Notes: generated from the letters alone by a model not told the origin. Shown: positions 26,725 to 35,713, counted from the first letter of the stretch. The stretch: DNA of 64,000 nucleotides from Colwellia psychrerythraea 34H (GCF_000012325.1 NC_003910.7:2046001-2110000), one strand, 5' to 3'. Translations and numbers: made by a program.

Positions 26725-28332
26725 TTAACTTAGTTTTTTATACTCTCTTTTTAATCCCAAGAATAAACCGAAACACATAACAATTAATAGTACGGTAAAA
26801 GGTAAACCGACTGTGATGGCTGCAGCTTGCAAAGCACCCAATGCATCTTTGCCACCACCAAATAATAATGCAGCAGCAATAACACCTTCGATAGCTGCCC
26901 AGAATATTCTTTGTGGAACCGGCACATCTACTTTACCACCAGCGGTAATACTGTCTATGACTAAAGAGCCTGAATCTGATGAAGTGACAAAGAAAATTAA
27001 TACCAAGACAATCGCCAAGAACGAAGTAACATTGCTTAAAGGCAAGTTCTCTAACATTTGAAATAGTGCTAACGAGCTATCACCAATGCCTTGAGCTAAT
27101 TGACCTACACCATTTTGTACTTGTTCAAGACCCATGCCGCCAAAGGTTGCCATCCATACTGATGTAAGTAAAGTAGGAACAAATAATACTGCTAATATAA
27201 ATTCACGAACCGTTCTGCCGCGCGAAATTCTTGCGATGAACATACCGACAAACGGTGACCAAGAAACCCACCAAGCCCAATAAAATACAGTCCAGCCATG
27301 GTAAAACGTTTCGTCTTCACGACCAATCCAGTTACTTAACGGAATAATATTTTCGGCATAGGCAAGCAGGGTTGTGCCAACACCATTAATAATCACTAAA
27401 GTAGAGCCCGTAATAATAACAAATAACATTAATACAACCGCAAGTGACATATTGATATTACTTAATAGTTTAACCCCACCATCTAAGCCTCGAGTCACTG
27501 AGAATATGGCGACCATGGTAACGCCAAATATAATGGCAATCTGAGTGTTTATGGTATTGGGTATATCGAATAGGAAGCTTAAACCTCCAGCCGCTTGTTG
27601 TGCCCCAAAACCTAAAGAAGTAGCGAGACCAAAAATAGTAGCTAATACCGCGGTAATATCAATGACATTGCCCGGCCAGCCCCAAACTCGCTCGCCTAAC
27701 AATGGGTAAAAAGAAGAGCGGATGGTTAATGGCATGTTGCAGTTAAAAGTGAAGAAAGCTAAAGACAAGCCTACAACGGCATAGATGGCCCATGGGTGTA
27801 ATCCCCAGTGATACATTGTTGCCGCCATCGCCATTTTAGCTGCCTCGGGAGTACCGGCAACCGTATTTAGGGGGGTGCCATACCAATTAGTGAAGTAACC
27901 AACAGGCTCTGCAACACTCCAAAACATTAAACCTATGCCCATTCCGGCAGAAAATAGCATAGAAAACCAAGACAATTTGCTAAAGTCTGGTTTTGCTTCA
28001 GTACCACCGAGTCGGATTTTTCCAAAAGGTGAAACAACCAAGGCTAAACAAAAAAGGACAAAAAGGTTACCGCTGACAATGAATAGCCAGTCAAAATGGT
28101 CGATAGACCAACTTTTTGATGCATCGAAAGATTGTTTGGCTAATTCAGGGAATAGTAGGGTTAATAGAACAAATACAACAATAAGTGTAGATGAGAAAAA
28201 GAACACAGGATTATGTAAGTCCATGCCCATTATTTCTACGTTATTCTCTCCAATCACGTGGTCAGATCGGTAAACTGACTTTTCAACAACAAGCTCCTTA
28301 TCTTTATCTGTATCTTCTTTGTTTTTGCTCAT
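26725..28332 (-). CDS. BCCT-family transporter (betaine/carnitine/choline type)
   Basis: Sodium- or proton-coupled inner-membrane transporter, 535 residues with 12 hydrophobic helices. The family signatures are GMGIGLMFWSVAEPV, MYHWGLHPWAIYAVVGL and the BCCT motif around WTVFYWAWWVSWSPFVG followed by FIARISRGRTVREF. The short C-terminal tail (LKREYKKLS) lacks a long osmosensing domain as in BetP. The substrate is likely a quaternary amine or related osmolyte, but it cannot be chosen from sequence alone. Confidence 0.9.
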   Translation of the reverse strand: MSKNKEDTDKDKELVVEKSVYRSDHVIGENNVEIMGMDLHNPVFFFSSTLIVVFVLLTLLFPELAKQSFDASKSWSIDHFDWLFIVSGNLFVLFCLALVVSPFGKIRLGGTEAKPDFSKLSWFSMLFSAGMGIGLMFWSVAEPVGYFTNWYGTPLNTVAGTPEAAKMAMAATMYHWGLHPWAIYAVVGLSLAFFTFNCNMPLTIRSSFYPLLGERVWGWPGNVIDITAVLATIFGLATSLGFGAQQAAGGLSFLFDIPNTINTQIAIIFGVTMVAIFSVTRGLDGGVKLLSNINMSLAVVLMLFVIITGSTLVIINGVGTTLLAYAENIIPLSNWIGREDETFYHGWTVFYWAWWVSWSPFVGMFIARISRGRTVREFILAVLFVPTLLTSVWMATFGGMGLEQVQNGVGQLAQGIGDSSLALFQMLENLPLSNVTSFLAIVLVLIFFVTSSDSGSLVIDSITAGGKVDVPVPQRIFWAAIEGVIAAALLFGGGKDALGALQAAAITVGLPFTVLLIVMCFGLFLGLKREYKKLS

Positions 28333-28689
28333 TATGGCTTCCTGTAAGTAGTTTTGAATAAAACGGGCTTTGTATACACATTGTTACTGTACAGTGTTTA
28401 GCGAATAATTTCCCCCTTTGCAGGGTTTAATCATTAAACAAACCAAAGACCTAAGTGAGTAAAGTATAGCCTTGACTCTCGATTTTGCTTTTGTAAAGTA
28501 ATTAGTTAGCAAGTTTTCTTATGCTTGGTAGATAGATAATAGGCAGTAGACTACCTAGGACGATGCCGATCAAAGTGAATAATAAGGGCAAAAAACTTAT
28601 AAAAACTGACTAATAGCCTGTTGCAATGTAAGGTTAAATCGGGTCTAATGATTTCGCATTGTGGTTTAGGGTCAATACTCTAAAATATA
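28333..28689. other. Intergenic region upstream of the lysine riboswitch
   Basis: About 357 nt between the divergent BCCT and lysC transcription units. No gene is visible. It should hold both promoters; a short ACTGTACAGT palindrome near 28386 is too small to assign. Confidence 0.5.
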
Positions 28690-28842
28690 ATGTACCAGAA
28701 GAGGTGCGAAACTTAGGTAGAAAACGAGAGGAACCACATTCCAAATACCGTTTTTGAGGGAAGTTATCGCCGAGAGTATTTAAAAGTGGATTTAGATACT
28801 CGGTCACTAAGGTTGAATCCTTATGGCTGTCACCTGACGTAT
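28690..28842 (+). promoter_or_regulatory. Lysine riboswitch (L box) upstream of lysC
   Basis: The conserved core elements of the lysine riboswitch occur in order and spacing: AGAGGTGCGAAACTT (28700-28714), GAGGGAAGTTATCGCCGAG near 28757-28776, and GGTTGAATCC followed by ATGGCTGTCACC (28811-28834). It lies in the leader of an aspartate kinase III-like gene, the classic target, with a hairpin immediately downstream. Binding of lysine is expected to turn lysC off. Confidence 0.93.
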
Positions 28843-28849
28843 TTGTTAA

Positions 28850-28875
28850 ATGATACCTAACTAATTAGGTATCAT
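28850..28875 (+). promoter_or_regulatory. Hairpin following the lysine aptamer
   Basis: Perfect 11-bp inverted repeat ATGATACCTAA / TTAGGTATCAT with a 4-nt loop right after the aptamer. No T tract follows directly; an eight-T run occurs at 28922-28929. It may be part of the expression platform or block a downstream fold; the mechanism (transcription or translation control) is not decided by sequence inspection. Confidence 0.55.
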
Positions 28876-29059
28876 TAAGCATTAAATAATAGGTGGAGAG
28901 CTTCTGGCTGAAAAAGTTTCGTTTTTTTTGCAGTTTATTAGATATCCCTTTAAACGTGCAAAATACACCACTCGCTACCTACTCAGTCATGCTCTTCCAA
29001 TAGTTAATTTACTCAGCAAAGAGCTCAGTAAGTAACTAGTATTTTTATGGGAGAATTTT

Positions 29060-30430
29060 GTGAATTCAGTTCAATCTACATCATCTTTAACTGTTGCCAA
29101 GTTCGGCGGTACTAGTGTTGCCGATTACCAAGCTATGCTTCGTTGCGCCAATATTATTAAAAATGATAACAGCAATCGTCTAGTGGTTGTTTCAGCGAGT
29201 TCAGGCGTGACAAACCTGCTAGTTCGCTTAAGTCAGAAAAATGTATCTGTCATTGAGCAAAAGGATATTGTTGAAAATATCCGCGCTATTCAAGTCAATA
29301 TTACTCAGCATTTATCAAGCGATGTTGAAGCACAGCTTAATCAAGAAATAAACAGCTTACTTGATGAACTAACTCAACATGCACTAACGCAGTTATTACA
29401 ATACTCGACTAAGACAGCAGATGCCATTCTTGCCTTTGGTGAGCAATTTAGCTCGCGAATTTTTGCTCAAGTTTTACAATCTGTTGATATTCCAGGTGAG
29501 TATTTCAATGTGCAACAAGTGATGAAAACCAATAGTTTATATGGCAAAGCGGTAGTAGATCTTAATCAATTGAGTGAACAAAGCACACAACTGCTTGCCC
29601 CAAAACTGATTGACAAAGTGATTGTTACTCAGGGATTTATTGGTCAAGATAGCCAAGGTCATACGACTACGCTAGGGCGAGGTGGATCCGATTATTCCGC
29701 AGCATTACTTGCTGAAGCTTTAAATGGCACTAATTTATCTATTTGGACGGATGTTGTAGGTATCTTTACTACCGACCCGCGTATTACTGACCAAGCGCGC
29801 GCGATTAAAGAAATTAGCTTTGGCGAAGCGGCCGAAATGGCCACCTTTGGCGCGAAAATATTACACCCCGCGACACTGATCCCTGCAATGCGCCGCAATA
29901 TTCCAGTTTTTGTTGGTTCAAGTAAAGAGCCAGAAAAAGGTGGTACGCAAATTAAGCAAAAAGTTGATTCGAATCCCACTTATCGCTCCATTGCATTAAG
30001 ACGTGAACAAACGTTAGTGACGGTAAAAAGCCCGGCTATGTTACATGCTAGCGGATTCTTAGCAAAAGTGTTTGGCGTATTAGCGAAACATGAGTTAAGC
30101 ATTGATTTGATCACTACCAGTGAAATTAGTGTCGCTTTAACTTTTGATAACCCAAGTGGTTCAACGCAATCGTTAATTACTAATGCCGTGGTGGCAGAAT
30201 TAGAGCAGTTATGTGAAGTTAGCGTTGAGCATGGTTTATCGCTAGTTGCTGTGATTGGGAATGGTTTAACGTGTGCTAAAGGTATTGGTCAAAGCATTTT
30301 TGAAACGATTAATGATGTGAATATCCGTTTAATTTGTCATGGCGCTAGTGCCAATAACTTATGCTTTTTAGTGAATGAAGATGAGGCAAATTATGTGGTT
30401 GAGAAATTACATAATACCTTATTCGCTTAA
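29060..30430 (+). CDS. lysC: Lysine-sensitive aspartate kinase III
   Basis: Phosphorylates aspartate, first step to lysine, threonine, methionine and diaminopimelate. The 456-residue protein aligns along its full length with E. coli LysC: KFGGTSVADYQ at the N-terminus, TTLGRGGSDYSAALLAEAL, IWTDVVGIFTTDPR, FGAKILHPATLIPA, then the two ACT domains with FLAKVFGVLAKHELSIDLIT. There is no fused homoserine dehydrogenase. The start is GTG 29060 with GGGAG upstream. Control is expected at two levels: allosteric by lysine and genetic by the riboswitch in its leader. Confidence 0.96.
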   Translation: MNSVQSTSSLTVAKFGGTSVADYQAMLRCANIIKNDNSNRLVVVSASSGVTNLLVRLSQKNVSVIEQKDIVENIRAIQVNITQHLSSDVEAQLNQEINSLLDELTQHALTQLLQYSTKTADAILAFGEQFSSRIFAQVLQSVDIPGEYFNVQQVMKTNSLYGKAVVDLNQLSEQSTQLLAPKLIDKVIVTQGFIGQDSQGHTTTLGRGGSDYSAALLAEALNGTNLSIWTDVVGIFTTDPRITDQARAIKEISFGEAAEMATFGAKILHPATLIPAMRRNIPVFVGSSKEPEKGGTQIKQKVDSNPTYRSIALRREQTLVTVKSPAMLHASGFLAKVFGVLAKHELSIDLITTSEISVALTFDNPSGSTQSLITNAVVAELEQLCEVSVEHGLSLVAVIGNGLTCAKGIGQSIFETINDVNIRLICHGASANNLCFLVNEDEANYVVEKLHNTLFA

Positions 30431-30524
30431 GCCTAGTTTTCTTAATAGATTGCTCAGGACACCTTGCTTGATACTTTCTATCTGACGGTAATGTACTGTT
30501 AACGTCATTGTTAAATTAATAAAT

Positions 30525-30559
30525 AAAGAAAGAATGATAAACGCTTCATTCTTTCTTTT
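30525..30559. terminator. Intrinsic terminator between lysC and ohrR
   Basis: Perfect 13-bp stem AAAGAAAGAATGA / TCATTCTTTCTTT with an 8-nt loop, T-rich after it; convergent genes on both sides. Confidence 0.85.
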
Positions 30560-30581
30560 CTTTCTCTGGGTTGTTTAGCGT

Positions 30582-31013
30582 TCAATCGCTGATATTAGCA
30601 ATAAGCTGATCAAGTTCTTGATTTAAGTTGAGTAATTTATCTGGTGTTAAACCTGTTACAGCAAACATTTTTCCAGGAATATGTTCTGCACTTTGTTGTA
30701 ATCCCATCCCTTTTTTAGTTAGTTTGATGATAACTACCCGCTCATCTGACGGTTGTCGAACTCGAGCAAGTAACCCTTGTGCTTCCATTCTTTTAAGTAA
30801 AGGAGAGAGTGTGCCTGAATCTAAATCAAGTCGATTACCTAAGTCTTTAACTGAAATTCCTTCAGAGTTTTGCCATAGAACGAGCATAGCCAGATATTGT
30901 GGGTAGGTTAATGCCAATTCTTTTAAAACGGGCGCATAAAGTCGACACATAAGTTTATTTAAACTATAAAGTCGAAAACATAACTGTTTTTCTAGCAGTA
31001 AATTATCACTCAT
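30582..31013 (-). CDS. ohrR: MarR-family organic-peroxide regulator OhrR
   Basis: Dimeric winged-helix repressor of 143 residues. The N-terminal block QLCFRLYSLNKL places the redox-active cysteine at Cys12, and the tyrosine-rich RLYAPVLKELALTYPQYLAMLVLW that follows is diagnostic of OhrR. The wing region DERVVIIKLT and the helix DLDSGTLSPLLKRME are intact. Oxidation of the cysteine by organic hydroperoxides would release DNA. The gene begins 3 nt after the gpx stop codon, so regulator and peroxidase form an operon; no ohr gene is seen nearby. Confidence 0.92.
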   Translation of the reverse strand: MSDNLLLEKQLCFRLYSLNKLMCRLYAPVLKELALTYPQYLAMLVLWQNSEGISVKDLGNRLDLDSGTLSPLLKRMEAQGLLARVRQPSDERVVIIKLTKKGMGLQQSAEHIPGKMFAVTGLTPDKLLNLNQELDQLIANISD

Positions 31014-31016
31014 CTA

Positions 31017-31499
31017 TTATACCAATAATTTTTCTATATCAGCGGTAATGGCTTCTGGTTTTGTTGTAGGTGCATAACGTTTAACGACTTCACCTTTACG
31101 ATTTACTAAAAACTTTGTGAAATTCCACTTAATGGATTTAGAACCAAGAATGCCAGGAGCTTGTTGTTTTAGAAAACTAAAAAGAGGGTGGGCATTACTT
31201 CCGTTGACGTCGATTTTGTCAAATAAAGGGAATTTTATATTGAAGTGTAAATCGCAAAATTGCTGTATTTCTTCGTTATTACCACTCTCTTGTTGCTTAA
31301 ACTGATTACAAGGAAAGGCTAATACTTCAAAACCATTTGTTTGAAACGAATCATGTAGTGATTGTAAACCTTGATATTGTGGAGTGAAACCACAGTTACT
31401 GGCGGTATTAACAATGAGTAATACTTTATCGGTAAATTGATTTAATTCGATCGTCTCTTCTTTATTATTCTTCACTGTAAACTGATAAATATTACTCAT
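31017..31499 (-). CDS. gpx: Glutathione peroxidase family protein (cysteine type)
   Basis: Thiol peroxidase of 160 residues, reducing hydroperoxides with glutathione or thioredoxin. Catalytic residues are visible: Cys36 in NTASNCGFTPQY (cysteine in place of selenocysteine), Gln in FPCNQFKQQE and Trp-Asn in KWNFTKFLV. No signal peptide, so cytosolic. Upstream gene of an operon with ohrR; a perfect 14-bp palindrome of ATTGT/ACAAT half-sites sits 77 nt before its start. Confidence 0.93.
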   Translation of the reverse strand: MSNIYQFTVKNNKEETIELNQFTDKVLLIVNTASNCGFTPQYQGLQSLHDSFQTNGFEVLAFPCNQFKQQESGNNEEIQQFCDLHFNIKFPLFDKIDVNGSNAHPLFSFLKQQAPGILGSKSIKWNFTKFLVNRKGEVVKRYAPTTKPEAITADIEKLLV

Positions 31500-31575
31500 C
31501 TTAATTTTTCCTTTAAAGTAAATGTAAAGCTATCTGGGATAATTATACTGCCACCACTTAAGTGGCTTACAATTT

Positions 31576-31589
31576 GATTGTGCACAATC
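31576..31589. promoter_or_regulatory. Candidate OhrR operator upstream of gpx-ohrR
   Basis: GATTGTGCACAATC is a perfect palindrome, flanked by further ACAAT and ATTGT half-sites (TACAATTT at 31568; ATTGTA near 31600). This resembles the TACAATT/AATTGTA operators of characterised OhrR proteins. Position in the gpx-ohrR upstream region fits autoregulation. Confidence 0.7.
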
Positions 31590-31696
31590 TATTTGTTCAT
31601 TGTAGTGTAAAATTGATGTGTTGAAAAGATGCTAGAGCAAAATAAAAAACTGAAGTAGACTGATCGCATTAAATTAATGACTTAAAAGGTTGGAAC

Positions 31697-32560
31697 ATGA
31701 AAGTAGCATTTATTGGTCTTGGCGTTATGGGTTACCCAATGGCGGGACATTTGACTAAAGCAGGTCATCAGGTTTGTGTATATAACCGAAACAGGGATAA
31801 AGCCTTAGCTTGGCAAAAAGAGTTTGGTGGTGATATTGCAACAACACCTGCGCTAGCGGCTACTGGGTGTGACATTGTATTTGCCTGTGTCGGTAATGAT
31901 GATGACGTTAGACAAGTCTCATTAGGTGATGAAGGGATTTTCGCAGGTCTTTCTAAAGGAAGTATTTTTGTCGACCATACCACGGCATCTGCAGAGCTTG
32001 CTGTTGAGCTTGCTGCTGTTGCGGATAAAAATGGCCAATACTTTTTAGACGCACCTGTATCAGGTGGTCAAGCGGGTGCCGAAAATGGTGTGCTGACAGT
32101 TATGGTCGGTGGTGATGAGAGTATTTTTGCTAAAGCTGAGCCTGTTATGGCTGCATTTGCTCGCTTTAGTCAAATCATGGGTCCCGTTGGCTCAGGACAA
32201 TTAGCTAAAATGGTTAATCAGATTTGTTTTGTCAATACAGTGCAAGGCTTAGCTGAAGGATTGAACTTTGCCCAAAAAGCAGGATTAGATACTGACAAAT
32301 TACTTGATACTATTGGGAAGGGCGCTGCAGGCTCTTGGCAAATGGATAATCGAGGTAAAACGATGTGTGCGCGCGAATTTGATTTTGGTTTTGCCGTTGA
32401 TTGGGTAAGAAAAGATTTGGCTATCGCATTTGCAGAAGCTGAAAAATTAGGTGCTGATTTAACAGTAACTAAGCAACTTGATGGTTATTACCAAGAGATA
32501 CAAGACAATGGCGGGAGCCGATGGGATACATCAAGCCTTATTTCTCGTTTTAAGAAGTAG
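31697..32560 (+). CDS. 3-hydroxyisobutyrate dehydrogenase-like beta-hydroxyacid dehydrogenase
   Basis: NAD(P)-dependent oxidoreductase of 287 residues. The Rossmann motif FIGLGVMGYPMAGHL opens the protein, DAPVSGGQAGAENG is the substrate-binding block, catalytic Lys171 lies in GQLAKMVNQ, and the C-terminal helical domain holds DFGFAVDWVRKDL. The family covers 3-hydroxyisobutyrate dehydrogenase (MmsB), tartronate semialdehyde reductase and glyoxylate/succinic semialdehyde reductases. No valine-degradation genes are adjacent, so the substrate is open. TTGG(A) upstream of ATG 31697. Confidence 0.85.
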   Translation: MKVAFIGLGVMGYPMAGHLTKAGHQVCVYNRNRDKALAWQKEFGGDIATTPALAATGCDIVFACVGNDDDVRQVSLGDEGIFAGLSKGSIFVDHTTASAELAVELAAVADKNGQYFLDAPVSGGQAGAENGVLTVMVGGDESIFAKAEPVMAAFARFSQIMGPVGSGQLAKMVNQICFVNTVQGLAEGLNFAQKAGLDTDKLLDTIGKGAAGSWQMDNRGKTMCAREFDFGFAVDWVRKDLAIAFAEAEKLGADLTVTKQLDGYYQEIQDNGGSRWDTSSLISRFKK

Positions 32561-32587
32561 TACTAAACCGACTAATTAACTGTATTG

Positions 32588-32630
32588 CCCAAGCTACCTG
32601 AAACACATATCTTCAAGTGACTTGGGTATA
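32588..32630. repeat. Short repeat end with CCCAAG/CTTGGG hairpin
   Basis: CCCAAG and CTTGGG enclose a segment (CTGAAACACATATCTTCAAG) that matches the right terminus of the element at 36834-37013, including the final GGGTATA. It is a solo end of the same dispersed repeat family. Confidence 0.55.
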
Positions 32631-32655
32631 ACTTATTGAATTTTTTATCGAGGGA

Positions 32656-33462
32656 ATGATGAAATTAAATTTATTTACTTTACCATTATTATGGTTACTT
32701 TCTGCTTGCGGCAGTGGTAGTGAAGGAGAAGCCAAAGCACAGGTAGTCCCAGATGCTAAAGCACCAGAGTCTGTTATTGTGTCTGAAAACTTGGCAATTC
32801 CAGATAATAGATCACTCGACACGTATCAAATACTCGTTATTGGCAATAGCCACGTACAGTCAATACAAAAATTCTTGACCTTAATCTTTCAAAATGGTCT
32901 CAAAGAAAAAGAGATAAACATTGATAAGCGCGTAGGTGCTTTTCTAGATGTCATTGTTGATAAAGAAAGTTTGGTCGAATTAGTTGAGGCAAGGCCTTGG
33001 ACTCATATAATTTTGCAAGGACAAAAATATTCGCAGAGTCAATCAGTCCTTTATTCAACAGAAGCAACAAGAACATGGATTCAACGTGCTAAGAAGAAAG
33101 GAGCTACGCCAATACTCTATCCTGAACATCCGCAACGAGGAAACCTTCTCGAAGCGGATTATGTTCATAGTATACATGTTGATATTGCCGATGAAGAGTC
33201 TAGTTGCATTGCCCCTGTAGGATTAAGTTGGAATAAAGTGTTAGCTATTGAGCCTGATTTGGATCTTTATCAAGCGGATGGAAATCATGCTACGGAGTTA
33301 GGGGCTTTACTCAGCGCTTTGGTGTTGTATCAAGTCGTTAGTGGTCAAACAGCAGATGCTTTACCTTATATTGCAGAGTTACCTGGAACTGAGTCTGAGC
33401 AGGCTTTACTCGGACAAATTGCTTCCCAGACTGTTGCAGAACATGTTACCTGTGTTTTTTAA
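32656..33462 (+). CDS. Predicted lipoprotein with SGNH-hydrolase-like motifs
   Basis: The 268-residue product has a lipoprotein signal (lipobox LSAC, about residues 15-18) and a glycine-rich linker. The mature part shows a block I-like strand LVIGNSHVQSIQ (Ser nucleophile candidate), HIILQGQKYSQS and, near the C-terminus, DGNHATELGALL, which fits the DxxH block V of SGNH/GDSL hydrolases. It is therefore likely a periplasmic or outer-membrane esterase-like protein; substrate unknown. A GAGGG ribosome-binding site precedes the double ATG. Confidence 0.65.
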   Translation: MMKLNLFTLPLLWLLSACGSGSEGEAKAQVVPDAKAPESVIVSENLAIPDNRSLDTYQILVIGNSHVQSIQKFLTLIFQNGLKEKEINIDKRVGAFLDVIVDKESLVELVEARPWTHIILQGQKYSQSQSVLYSTEATRTWIQRAKKKGATPILYPEHPQRGNLLEADYVHSIHVDIADEESSCIAPVGLSWNKVLAIEPDLDLYQADGNHATELGALLSALVLYQVVSGQTADALPYIAELPGTESEQALLGQIASQTVAEHVTCVF

Positions 33463-33684
33463 TCACGAGGGAAGTATGAAATTTACGCCGCGATTGATAT
33501 TTTTATTGAGTAGCTGATTGCGATATTACTTTAGCAGGTACTTTAAGTAGATAGTCTAAAGGAGCAGTGTAGAGGGCGGTGATTTAGAGTTTTTTCTGAA
33601 TTTTAGTAACGAGATAACTAGTATCGTTTAGCATATTTTTCCGATTGATATTAGTAGAGATTGCTTATATAAGGTAGCGCGTAG

Positions 33685-33717
33685 TTTAAACACCAGACTA
33701 TTAATCTGGTGTTTAAA
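33685..33717. terminator. Hairpin terminator downstream of the DASS gene
   Basis: Perfect 13-bp inverted repeat TTTAAACACCAGA / TCTGGTGTTTAAA with a 7-nt loop, between the lipoprotein gene and the convergent transporter gene. The rest of 33463-33684 holds no supported gene. Confidence 0.75.
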
Positions 33718-33739
33718 TCGAGAATCTAAAAGACTTTAT

Positions 33740-35191
33740 TTATAAGTTAAAGACCATAGGTACTGTAGTTAACATCAATAAAACGATCATAAATATAGCT
33801 GCGATATTAAGCCAGAAACCTGCTCTGGCCATGTCGGCAATACGTAATTCTCCGGAGCTAAATACGATAGCATTTGGCGGTGTTGCCACTGGCATCATAA
33901 AGGCACAACTAGCAGCTAATGCGGCAGGGATAACTAACATTAAAGGTCCATCAGTTAAGGTCACAGCTATTGGTCCTAATAAAGGTAAGAAACTAGCAGC
34001 TGTTGCCGTATTACTTGTTACTTCAGTCAAGAATAATATAGTAATAGTAACGACTAAAACGGCAGCAATAACAGGAATATTAGACGTTGCTTCAAGCTGT
34101 GTGGCTATGTAACCCGCTAGTCCTGATTTTTTGATTAAACTGGCTAAGGCTAATCCACCACCGAAAAGCAACAATACACCCCAAGGTAACTTCTTAGTGT
34201 CTTCCCAAGCTAAAATACGGATATCTTTTTTCCGGTCAACAGGTACAACAAATAATAACAAAGCCACGAACATAGCGATGCCGGTATCCGATATAGCTAG
34301 CCCAGTCATTTTGGCTATTAATGGTCTAAATATCCAACTGATAGCAGCAAAAGCAAAGAAAAACAGTACGAGTTTCTCGCCTTTGTTCATTTTCCCTAAT
34401 TCCTGAAGTTTCTCTTGGAACATACTGTTTGTATCAACTCGTTCCCCTTCATTAACTTGGTAACAAACCTTGGTAAGAATAAACCAACACAATACCAACA
34501 ATACTGCACTTAACGGTACGCCGATAATCATCCATTGGGCAAAGCCGATTTCAATGTTGTAGCTATCAGCTAAATAAGCCGCCATCAGCGCATTAGGAGG
34601 AGTACCAATCAAGGTCGCTAAGCCACCAATACTTGCAGAAAAAGCAATAGCTAATAACATTGGTTTTGAAAAGTTTTCAGGGGTACTACCATTTTGCTTC
34701 TGCTTAACCATCTCGATAATAGATAAGGCGATAGGCAACATCATGACTGCGGTTGCTGTATTAGACATCCACATTGATAAGAAAGCAGTGACAAGCATTA
34801 ACCCGCCAATTTGGTGGCTGGGTTTAGTGCTACATAACGACATTGCTTTTAAGGCAATTCGTTTATGTAAGTTCCATCGTTCCATCGCTATGGAGATAAA
34901 AAATCCTCCAAGGAAAAGGAATATTAAAGGGTGTGCATAAGACGATGTTGTTACCTTAATGGGTGCTATGCCAACAATTGGCGCAACGATTAAGGGTAAA
35001 AAAGCGGTAACTGAAACAGGGGTTGCTTCAGATATCCACCAAGTGGCCATCCACAATGCTAAACCTAGGGTGTGCCATGCATCTGCAGACATACCTTCAA
35101 AGGGAGAAGGAACTAATAAGGTGAACAGCATTAATGCTGGCCCTAATACGAGCATACGCAATGGCGTTGCTTTGTCTTGAATATCTGTCAT
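33740..35191 (-). CDS. DASS-family (SLC13) sodium:dicarboxylate symporter
   Basis: Inner-membrane transporter of 483 residues with the two repeat signatures MSNTATAVMMLPIA and TSNTATAASFLPLL (substrate- and sodium-binding SNT motifs), plus LIGTPPNALMAAYL and VATPPNAIVFSSGE. The family carries succinate, malate, fumarate and related anions. The start is ATG 35191 preceded by GAGGAAA; an in-frame GTG 12 nt upstream overlaps that ribosome-binding site. A sigma-54 promoter lies 49 nt upstream, linking it to the DctB/DctD system 2-5 kb away. Confidence 0.93.
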   Translation of the reverse strand: MTDIQDKATPLRMLVLGPALMLFTLLVPSPFEGMSADAWHTLGLALWMATWWISEATPVSVTAFLPLIVAPIVGIAPIKVTTSSYAHPLIFLFLGGFFISIAMERWNLHKRIALKAMSLCSTKPSHQIGGLMLVTAFLSMWMSNTATAVMMLPIALSIIEMVKQKQNGSTPENFSKPMLLAIAFSASIGGLATLIGTPPNALMAAYLADSYNIEIGFAQWMIIGVPLSAVLLVLCWFILTKVCYQVNEGERVDTNSMFQEKLQELGKMNKGEKLVLFFFAFAAISWIFRPLIAKMTGLAISDTGIAMFVALLLFVVPVDRKKDIRILAWEDTKKLPWGVLLLFGGGLALASLIKKSGLAGYIATQLEATSNIPVIAAVLVVTITILFLTEVTSNTATAASFLPLLGPIAVTLTDGPLMLVIPAALAASCAFMMPVATPPNAIVFSSGELRIADMARAGFWLNIAAIFMIVLLMLTTVPMVFNL

Positions 35192-35239
35192 AAATTTCCT
35201 CACAGTGTTGTTTTTTATAATAGTTCTAATTTATGTTTT

Positions 35240-35254
35240 GCAAAGACACTGCCA
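35240..35254 (-). promoter_or_regulatory. Sigma-54 promoter of the DASS transporter gene
   Basis: On the minus strand TGGCAGTGTCTTTGC carries TGGC and TTGC at the exact -24/-12 spacing, 49 nt before the transporter start codon. Confidence 0.82.
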
Positions 35255-35513
35255 TGTTTTCATCTTATTGTTAATAAAGGTAATTATACTTTTAACTCAT
35301 TATATTAGCCTATGTTACGTATCGATATCCACCCATAAAAAAATGACTATGTGTGGAAAGCCGCCAATTAGCATACCGCAAGAAACTTGAAAGACTTATT
35401 GCTAATGGCCCTGTTCATTTTGGGGAGTAGTGGCTGATCGTCCTCCTTTATCTCTTGGTTTTAAATACCTTATTTTTTCATTATGGGGGGATTTCTATAT
35501 ACGCTAGTAAGTC

Positions 35514-35535
35514 TTGGGGGTGATATCCCCCCCAA
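35514..35535. repeat. G/C-rich palindrome between divergent sigma-54 promoters
   Basis: TTGGGGG and CCCCCAA form a 7-bp stem around an 8-nt spacer; unusual composition for this AT-rich DNA. It may be an upstream activator site or a transcript hairpin. Confidence 0.5.
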
Positions 35536-35619
35536 ACATTGCCCCTGCGAAGTTTTTATTTTTAATGTAAGTAATTGTTATCTTATTATTTATTTTTATC
35601 TGGAGCTTTACAAATAAAT

Positions 35620-35634
35620 TGGCGTGAACATTGC
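35620..35634 (+). promoter_or_regulatory. Sigma-54 promoter of the porin gene
   Basis: TGGCGTGAACATTGC has TGGC and TTGC at the -24/-12 spacing, 80 nt upstream of the porin start. Confidence 0.82.
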
Positions 35635-35713
35635 GATAACAAACTGTCGCCTTAACGTAATCATCGTTGACGATTTATAAAGATAATAACTTCTTAAAAT
35701 AAAGGGGAAATAC

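Larger units (their letters stand above)
35204..35713. other. Divergent control region between DASS transporter and porin
   Basis: This 510-nt region has no gene. It contains two divergent sigma-54 promoters (35240-35254 minus, 35620-35634 plus) and, between them, a G/C palindrome at 35514-35535. Activator-binding sites for the DctD-like protein should lie here; TGTGTGGAAAGCCGC at 35349-35363 loosely resembles a DctD site but is not clearly palindromic. Confidence 0.7.

Noticed and set aside
28386..28395. ACTGTACAGT palindrome upstream of the BCCT gene
   Set aside because: Ten bases only, no matching regulator consensus at this spacing; may be chance.
33477..33518. ATG with a GAGGGAAG ribosome-binding site and 13 codons (MKFTPRLIFLLSS)
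   Set aside because: Looks like the start of a signal peptide, but stops after 13 codons and no continuation in other frames was recognised; too short to annotate as a gene.
35349..35363. Possible DctD upstream activator site (TGTGTGGAAAGCCGC)
   Set aside because: The resemblance to rhizobial DctD sites is partial and the palindrome is poor; kept only as a note.
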